Below are positions 5,654 through 9,796 of a stretch of DNA of 9,796 nucleotides, one piece after another (positions within the stretch are counted from its first letter, which is position 1; every line of letters begins with the position of its first letter). Made by a program: the position numbers and the translations under genes. A model generated the notes under the pieces. It searched no databases. It saw nothing but the letters and a program-made list of their open reading frames with translations, and was not told the origin of the DNA. Origin of the DNA: CAYFHQ01 sp964342805 (GTDB lineage: Bacteria; Bacillota; Clostridia; Peptostreptococcales; Acidaminobacteraceae); the NCBI GenBank assembly GCA_964342805.1, contig CAYFHQ010000119.1, forward strand, positions 1 to 9,796, given 5' to 3'.

Positions 5654-7020
5654 ATCTACGTCGCTTGAAAAACAGCATTACTGGACGTTTTTTACTCCAT
5701 GACTTGCGGCTCTTTGCCATCATTGCCATTGTGGGCCTGGCCGTCTTTAGTGGCTACACCGTCTACATTGACAACCTATACTTTCAGTTGGACGACAACC
5801 TCCTGGACCATGTGGTGGACGACACCCTGTCTGTTGGCGCAACAGCAGCCGTAAAGAAGAACCCGGTCCCACCGGGCACCTATGTGGAGCACCTGAGCGG
5901 TGACCTTCGGGTCCTGGACAATTCAGACCAGAGCCCCCGCTATGTGGGCTACCAATATACTGCAGAAGAACTCAATGACGTCAACCTGAGTCCCTTTATG
6001 AGTGCCTACCAGTATTATCTTGCCGACGATGGAGAATCTGTGATTGTTGCGGTTCCCTTTTCCGACTATGTGGGATCGGGGCTACCCGAAGTCCTCTTCG
6101 TCTGTATTTTTCTTTTACTAACCGCCATTGCCACCTTTGTCCATTCCTACCGAACGGCCAAGGACATGACGGAACCCGTGGACGCCATAGCCAAGGGCGT
6201 CAATCAAATAGCCCAGGGGGCTTACGGTACCACCTTCCAGGTGGAGGGTGACAAGGAGTTGGTCCAACTTGCAGACCAAATTTCCCAGCTTTCCTCTACC
6301 GTTGCCCACGAGATCTCCCTCCGGGAAGCGGAGGAGGAAAAACGCAAGCAGTTGATCCTAGACATCTCCCATGACCTAAGAACCCCCCTGACCAATATCC
6401 GAGGCTATGCTGAAACCCTAGACCAAGGACACTTAAATGAAGACCAGATGAAAGACTCCATTCAAGTCATCCTCAAAAATAGCCAGCGGGCTGACCAATT
6501 GATCCATAGCCTGTTCGAATTGTCTAGGCTCAATAGTACCCATAGCCCCTTAGAGGCCCAAGAGGAAAACATCGCAGAACTCCTAAGACAGTTCTTCGCT
6601 GACCATATGAAAAGCCTGGAAGACCAAAACCATCCCTATGATTTGGACATCCCTGAAACACCCGTTGTGGCCATGGTAGACGTCCTCCTATTCCGTAGGG
6701 CCCTAGACAACCTCTTTACCAACTTCCTCCAACACAGCGGACCGGGCACAACCTTTGGGCTGGGGCTTGAAGTGAAAGACCAGGCAGGGCGCATCCTCAT
6801 ATGGGACGACGGGGTTGGCATTCCTGAGGACATGCATGAAACTGTCTTTTCCTCTTTCACAAGACTGGACCAAGCACGTCGTCAGGACACTGGTGGCGCC
6901 GGACTCGGTTTGGCTATTACCAAAAAGATAATTGACCAGCATGGGGGCAACATTGGCTTGAGGCCCGTAACCCGGGGGACCTGCTTTGAAATTATCCTGC
7001 CTCTGGTAAATAAGGATTGA
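5650..7020 (+). CDS. Membrane sensor histidine kinase, partner of the upstream regulator
   Basis: The 456 residues form a standard two-pass sensor kinase. Transmembrane segment 1 is about residues 20-40, followed by an extracellular sensor of about 105 residues without a recognisable ligand motif, and transmembrane segment 2 at about 147-166. A HAMP-like linker (about 167-220) is followed by the dimerisation/phosphotransfer domain with His241 in DISHDLRTPLTNIRGYAE. The ATPase domain shows the N box ALDNLFTNFLQHS (351-363), G1 DDGVGIP (386-392), F box VFSSFTRLD (399-407) and G2 GGAGLGLAI (415-423), all intact, so it should be active. The N box has FLQHS where FLKYS or ALKYS is commoner, a mild deviation. 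The four-base overlap with the regulator indicates one operon. The signal sensed is unknown. Confidence 0.95.
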   Translation: MNLRRLKNSITGRFLLHDLRLFAIIAIVGLAVFSGYTVYIDNLYFQLDDNLLDHVVDDTLSVGATAAVKKNPVPPGTYVEHLSGDLRVLDNSDQSPRYVGYQYTAEELNDVNLSPFMSAYQYYLADDGESVIVAVPFSDYVGSGLPEVLFVCIFLLLTAIATFVHSYRTAKDMTEPVDAIAKGVNQIAQGAYGTTFQVEGDKELVQLADQISQLSSTVAHEISLREAEEEKRKQLILDISHDLRTPLTNIRGYAETLDQGHLNEDQMKDSIQVILKNSQRADQLIHSLFELSRLNSTHSPLEAQEENIAELLRQFFADHMKSLEDQNHPYDLDIPETPVVAMVDVLLFRRALDNLFTNFLQHSGPGTTFGLGLEVKDQAGRILIWDDGVGIPEDMHETVFSSFTRLDQARRQDTGGAGLGLAITKKIIDQHGGNIGLRPVTRGTCFEIILPLVNKD

Positions 7021-7028
7021 TTCCCTGA

Positions 7029-7065
7029 CCTTGTTGTGATAAAACAATGAAAGAACAACAAGGAG
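7029..7065 (+). promoter_or_regulatory. Hairpin enclosing the ribosome binding site of the next gene
   Basis: CCTTGTTGT (7029-7037) pairs perfectly with ACAACAAGG (7055-7063) over a 17-nt loop. The 3' arm contains most of the AAGGAG (7060-7065) Shine-Dalgarno of the gene at 7073, so the structure could hide the site. There is no T tract, so it is not an intrinsic terminator. A weak promoter (TTGATT 7017-7022 with a GATAAA-type -10) may overlap it. Confidence 0.5.
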
Positions 7066-7072
7066 TAAGTTT

Positions 7073-7459
7073 ATGATCACAAAATTAGATCCACTATTGA
7101 GCACCCTGGATTCCAGTGCCCTTGAGCAGTTGAACATAGACATGGACGACCATTCTATTTCACTGGATATCCTGCCCAAAACCAAAAAGGACACAAAAAT
7201 TCGCTTTGACGGCGTTTCTGCATTCTACTATATTGACAGCAGTGAACCGGCTACAGAAGCTGCCAGCAACCAGCTTCATTCCATTACCCACCACTATCGG
7301 GGTTTTGGTGAATTTGCAGCTGTTCGTAGCATGGACGCTCCTGAAGAAGATCCCTATATGGTTTCAATTCCTAACTTTGCAATTAGCCTCAATGAATCGT
7401 CCTTGTTTATTGAAGCAACTAAGGTTTCCATCGATGACCAGGTATTCACGGTTCGTTAA
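7073..7459 (+). CDS. Small protein of unknown function
   Basis: This gene encodes 128 residues and starts at ATG 7073 with AAGGAG at 7060-7065, seven bases upstream. I do not recognise the family. The protein is acidic, has no signal peptide, membrane segment or cysteine, and appears to be a mixed alpha/beta cytoplasmic domain. It has an N-terminal helix (LDPLLSTLDSSALEQLNIDM), strands around ISLDIL, KIRFDGVSAFYYID and HYRGFGEFAAVRS, and a C-terminal beta-rich part NFAISLNESSLFIEATKVSIDDQVFTV. It lies 52 bases after the histidine kinase gene with no terminator between, so read-through from that operon is possible. Its ribosome binding site is within a hairpin, and a strong terminator follows at 7492-7534. 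No function is assigned. Confidence 0.8.
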   Translation: MITKLDPLLSTLDSSALEQLNIDMDDHSISLDILPKTKKDTKIRFDGVSAFYYIDSSEPATEAASNQLHSITHHYRGFGEFAAVRSMDAPEEDPYMVSIPNFAISLNESSLFIEATKVSIDDQVFTVR

Positions 7460-7491
7460 AGGTAAAATGCCCCTTGGTATTGGATGCATAC

Positions 7492-7534
7492 GGGACTGTT
7501 CTCCAGCATAAAAACTGTTGAACAGTCCCTTTTT
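7492..7534 (+). terminator. Intrinsic terminator
   Basis: A perfect 10-bp stem GGGACTGTTC (7492-7501) / GAACAGTCCC (7520-7529) encloses an 18-nt loop and is followed by five Ts. It ends the transcript carrying the small gene at 7073. A further 6-bp hairpin CTTTCC-ATGG-GGAAAG (7543-7558) follows. Confidence 0.87.
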
Positions 7535-7618
7535 ATTGCACACTTTCCATGGGGAAAGAGGAAATCCACGAGGGGGCGTCGAAAGAATTCTAGACAACCC
7601 ATGAGAAGGAGTGAATTT

Positions 7619-8167
7619 ATGAATAGTGTCATTGCATTTACGCTGAAAGATCTTGGTCTTTTTGTTCTTTGGGGACTGCTTTGTGCAGTGCTTGTGTATA
7701 TACTTTTGATCCTGATCCGTGCCTATCGGTCTGTTAAACAAATCATGAAACTCATCGACGCAAAACGGATCGAAGTGGACAAGGTCATCGACGAACTCCC
7801 TGGCATTACGGCAAACATCAATACCATCAGTGGTGAGGTAGCCCACGGAATGGAAGCCTTCCATGACACCGTGGACAACATTGCCACCACGTCTGAGAAC
7901 ATTAGTAAGAATGTTGCGGACAAGAGTGACCCAGCAGGTCGACTGGCTTCCCTCATGCATGTAGCTGCCATGGCCAAAGAACTCTACCAAACCTACTTCG
8001 GCAACAAGGAAGAAGAGGAAGAAGAAACTGTTATGGTCTACAAGGAAGTGCCAAAGTCCGAAGTCGATGAGGCCCTTTCAGAGGAAGACATAAAGGCAAA
8101 GAACACCAAGGAAGCACCAGAAACACTTGATCCCAATGAACCCACACCAGAGGAAATAGCGGAATAA
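7619..8167 (+). CDS. Single-pass membrane protein with coiled-coil and acidic tail (DUF948-like)
   Basis: The protein has 182 residues. Residues 11-35 form one strongly hydrophobic membrane segment (LFVLWGLLCAVLVYILLILI) followed by basic residues (RAYRSVK), suggesting the N-terminus is outside and the rest cytoplasmic. The next ~65 residues form a helical, coiled-coil-like region (QIMKLIDAKRIEVDKVIDELPGITANINTISGEV, then HDTVDNIATTSENI), the pattern of Bacillota DUF948-type proteins. The C-terminal ~55 residues are acidic and low-complexity (EEEEEE at 131-136, then many Glu/Pro/Thr). The start at 7619 is chosen for AAGGAG (7606-7611), seven bases upstream. The same frame extends back to 7484, but that stretch is basic, crosses the preceding terminator and lacks a ribosome binding site. 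The role is unknown; DUF948-type proteins are often linked to the envelope or stress, but nothing here shows that directly. No clear promoter is seen in 7535-7605. Confidence 0.88.
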   Translation: MNSVIAFTLKDLGLFVLWGLLCAVLVYILLILIRAYRSVKQIMKLIDAKRIEVDKVIDELPGITANINTISGEVAHGMEAFHDTVDNIATTSENISKNVADKSDPAGRLASLMHVAAMAKELYQTYFGNKEEEEEETVMVYKEVPKSEVDEALSEEDIKAKNTKEAPETLDPNEPTPEEIAE

Positions 8168-8254
8168 GGGCTTTCAAACACACCGATGTAGGCCTATTTT
8201 CTTGTGTTCTATGGTTTTAAAGTAGTTCCAGTTCAGTAGTTAACAATAAAACGT

Positions 8255-8295
8255 AAAATTGCGTCAATCGATTGGTCGATTGGCGCAATTTTTTT
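8255..8295 (+). terminator. Strong intrinsic terminator after the membrane protein gene
   Basis: The 16-bp stem 8256-8271 pairs with 8276-8291 with one G-T wobble. It has a TTGG tetraloop, A-rich upstream and seven Ts at 8289-8295. It lies about 90 bases after the stop at 8167. Confidence 0.9.
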
Positions 8296-8454
8296 GTCCG
8301 CTTTCCATTGTGGCCTGCAGGACGTACTCTCATGCGCCCAATCATTTTCTACTCAATTCCTACCATTTTAGTAGGCATATATGCTTCTTTCAGTAAAAAA
8401 ACGCCAAACCATCTACCTTCACAAATATTTCACAACTTATTCCTATTTCAGCGA

Positions 8455-8483
8455 TTTACACATTTATTTCCATCGTATATACT
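8455..8483 (+). promoter_or_regulatory. Promoter upstream of a structured non-coding region
   Basis: The promoter is -35 TTTACA (8455-8460), a 17-bp spacer and -10 TATACT (8478-8483), one mismatch from consensus in each box, with a start near 8490. No gene follows directly. The transcript would begin with hairpins at GGAGT/ACTCC (8494-8507), CCTT/AAGG (8529-8544) and TTCGACAAA/TTTGTCGAA (8548-8572). Confidence 0.55.
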
Positions 8484-8622
8484 ATAATTGGTAGGAGTGG
8501 TAACTCCATTACTGTAAATATATAGATTCCTTGTGAAATGAAGGATATTCGACAAAGTTCGAGTTTGTCGAAAAAATGATTCCTTAAATGAAAAAGTAAG
8601 TTCCGTTTAGGGAGGTTAATCT

Positions 8623-8675
8623 GAAGTTAGTTCTGCACAGAATCAATCACGGAAGTTTGTCTTGCACAAGATGAA
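8623..8675 (+). repeat. Imperfect direct repeat with two internal palindromes
   Basis: The 24-nt segments at 8623-8646 and 8652-8675 agree at 18 positions. Each contains a perfect 12-bp palindrome, TTCTGCACAGAA (8631-8642) and TCTTGCACAAGA (8660-8671), with centres 29 bp apart. They lie 50-100 bp before the transposase start. They could be transposase or regulator binding sites or sub-terminal repeats of the element. Confidence 0.5.
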
Positions 8676-8722
8676 GTATACTATCATAGATATCTATCCT
8701 GACAAAACAGGAGATGATTAAA

Positions 8723-9796
8723 ATGACAGCAAAGGGAAAACATCTAACACAAGAAGACAGACACTATATTGAAGATGCACTAAATGAGAGCTATTCACTT
8801 ACAGGCATTGCAAAGCATCTTGGAAAAGACCCTACGACGATCTCAAAAGAAGTTAAAAGAAATAGGGTTAGTTTTGGAAAAGTGGGTCACACTGGACGCA
8901 TAAGTTGCAAGAACCGCACAGCATGTACACGTAAGCAAATCTGCTCAGAAACTTGCAGTCAATTATGCAAGAAATGTACGACACAGAACTGCTACAGGAT
9001 CTGCTCAGAGTATGTCCCGAAAACGTGTACAAAGCTGATCCGCTTTCCACACGTATGCAATGGCTGCACAAGAAAGGCTGGCTGCAAGTCGCAGAAGTAT
9101 AGATACCGCGCAAAAGTAGCCCAAGCCAACTATACAGAGAGCTTGAAGACCTCGCGTGAAGGTATTGCTCTAGGTCCAGGAGAGCTTGCTGAACTAGATG
9201 AATTAATTACACCACTTATCTTAAAAGGACAGTCAATCACACACATTTACGCTCATCACAAGCATGAAATCAAGTGCTCAAAACGGACTCTTTATACATA
9301 CTTTGAACAAAATTTATTCAAGGCAAGAAATATTGACCTTCCGAGGAAAGTTAAGTACAAGCCACGAAAGAAAAGATCTGAAAGCACAGATAGAAATTCT
9401 AAACATAGAACAGATAGAACCTATGAGGACTTCAAGCGTTTTATAGAAAATCATCCTGAAAAGCACGTTGTGGAAATGGATGTTGTGGAGGGGCAAAAGG
9501 GCGGTAAAGTGTTTCTAACGATGTTTTTTAGAAATAGCTCACTAATGCTGATATTCCTGTTAGATGCCTGTACACAGAACGCTGTAAAGCAAGCCTTTGA
9601 TCGGTTATACAATGATTTAGGTGCAGAGATTTTTAAAAAGACGTTCTCGGTCATACTTACGGACAACGGTTCAGAATTCAAAGCGCCTGAAGTTTTAGAG
9701 CAAGATTGTGATGGCAACAGACGAACACATATCTTTTACTGTGATCCACTGGCCTCTCATCAAAAAGCTCGAATAGAAAAGAACCACGAATACATA
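8723..9796 (+). CDS. IS30-family transposase, 3' partial
   Basis: An open frame of 358 codons starts at ATG 8723 (AGGAG at 8709-8713) and runs past the right edge. The N-terminal helix-turn-helix is YSLTGIAKHLGKDPTTISKEVKRNR (about residues 24-48). A cysteine-rich module follows with 12 cysteines between residues 62 and 121, probably zinc-binding, as in many clostridial IS30 transposases. The DDE catalytic core begins near residue 248: Asp253 in VVEMDVVEG, Asp314 in ILTDNGSEF, and Glu352 in KARIEKNHEYI; the ASHQKARIEKNHEYI segment is typical of this subgroup. All three acids are present and there is no frameshift or stop in the visible part, so the gene may be intact. It cuts and joins DNA to move the element. 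Codon use differs from the neighbouring host genes. Confidence 0.93.
   Translation, partial: MTAKGKHLTQEDRHYIEDALNESYSLTGIAKHLGKDPTTISKEVKRNRVSFGKVGHTGRISCKNRTACTRKQICSETCSQLCKKCTTQNCYRICSEYVPKTCTKLIRFPHVCNGCTRKAGCKSQKYRYRAKVAQANYTESLKTSREGIALGPGELAELDELITPLILKGQSITHIYAHHKHEIKCSKRTLYTYFEQNLFKARNIDLPRKVKYKPRKKRSESTDRNSKHRTDRTYEDFKRFIENHPEKHVVEMDVVEGQKGGKVFLTMFFRNSSLMLIFLLDACTQNAVKQAFDRLYNDLGAEIFKKTFSVILTDNGSEFKAPEVLEQDCDGNRRTHIFYCDPLASHQKARIEKNHEYI

Larger units (their letters stand above)
8296..8722. other. A/T-rich stretch without a supported gene
   Basis: About 430 bases between the terminator and the transposase carry no reading frame with a plausible start and ribosome binding site. They contain a 5-bp hairpin CCTAC/GTAGG (8358-8374), a good plus-strand promoter (8455-8483), three hairpins (8494-8572), GATTCCTT twice (8525-8532 and 8578-8585), an orphan Shine-Dalgarno-like GGGAGG (8610-8615) and two short palindromes (8631-8671). 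Part of the right end probably belongs to the insertion sequence. Confidence 0.6.
8623..9796 (+). mobile_element. IS30-family insertion sequence, left part (right end outside window)
   Basis: The element is recognised by its transposase. Its left boundary cannot be fixed because the partner inverted repeat is outside the window; 8623 is a guess at the start of the repeated sequence upstream of the transposase, and the true end may lie anywhere between about 8573 and 8700. Composition changes to A/T-rich here compared with the genes to the left. Confidence 0.6.

Noticed and set aside
7484..7618. N-terminal extension of the membrane protein
   Set aside because: The extension crosses a strong intrinsic terminator, has no ribosome binding site, and the start at 7619 has AAGGAG at correct spacing directly before the membrane segment.
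7364..7990. Minus-strand open frame of 208 codons across the small gene and the membrane protein gene
   Set aside because: It is antisense to two supported genes and runs through the terminator, with no domain pattern or ribosome binding site.
8272..8487. 71-residue plus-strand frame in the non-coding stretch
   Set aside because: It begins in the loop and arm of a terminator hairpin, has no ribosome binding site, and its composition looks like translated A/T-rich non-coding DNA.
8548..8572. TTCGACAAA/TTTGTCGAA hairpin as a terminator
   Set aside because: On the plus strand the stem is followed by As, not Ts, and on the minus strand no T tract follows, so it does not fit an intrinsic terminator.
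1..9796. CRISPR array, tRNA or rRNA genes
   Set aside because: No regularly spaced repeats and no tRNA or rRNA signatures were seen; the tRNA-related signal near 4600-4800 is the T-box leader.

Overview
The window looks like a chromosomal segment of a moderate-GC Bacillota (Firmicutes) bacterium. The evidence is strong AAGGAGG-type ribosome binding sites, sigma-A-like promoters, U-tailed intrinsic terminators, a tRNA(Met)-type T-box leader ahead of metG, and an IS30-family element of the cysteine-rich kind common in clostridia and their relatives. I cannot name a genus from the sequence alone. The older genes favour GAC and GTC codons. The insertion sequence at the right edge is more A/T-rich and uses codons differently, as expected of a recent arrival.

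Layout from left to right. (1) Positions 1-948 hold the end of a tryptophan operon: the last part of TrpF (phosphoribosylanthranilate isomerase) runs in frame, without a stop, into a complete TrpA (tryptophan synthase alpha chain). It ends at a strong hairpin at 964-998 that can serve both strands. (2) Positions 1086-2373 hold a divergent pair. A 131-residue small soluble protein, possibly STAS/SpoIIAA-like, is on the minus strand, and a TetR-family repressor is on the plus strand. Between them are two related 17-19 bp palindromes. One exactly fills the spacer of the small gene's promoter and the other lies just past its start point, a textbook repressor arrangement. (3) Positions 2459-4862 hold metG (methionyl-tRNA synthetase, minus strand) with a full T-box leader (AUG specifier, AGGGTGGTACCACG T-box, terminator) and promoter. 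(4) Positions 4880-7020 hold a plus-strand two-component system: an OmpR/PhoB-type response regulator overlapping a two-transmembrane histidine kinase by four bases. (5) Positions 7021-8295 hold a small protein of unknown function whose Shine-Dalgarno sequence lies inside a hairpin, a terminator, and a single-pass membrane protein resembling DUF948-type proteins, followed by another strong terminator. (6) Positions 8296-9796 hold an A/T-rich non-coding stretch with a good promoter, several hairpins and an orphan ribosome binding site, then the 5' part of an IS30-family transposase that runs off the window.

The genes do not form one pathway. The linked pieces are the trp operon end, the TetR/target pair, metG with its tRNA-sensing leader, and the regulator/kinase pair. 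I do not see a convincing new multi-gene system. The items most worth a second look are the TrpF-TrpA fusion, the TetR operator architecture controlling an unknown small protein, and the structured non-coding region that the IS30 element may have interrupted.
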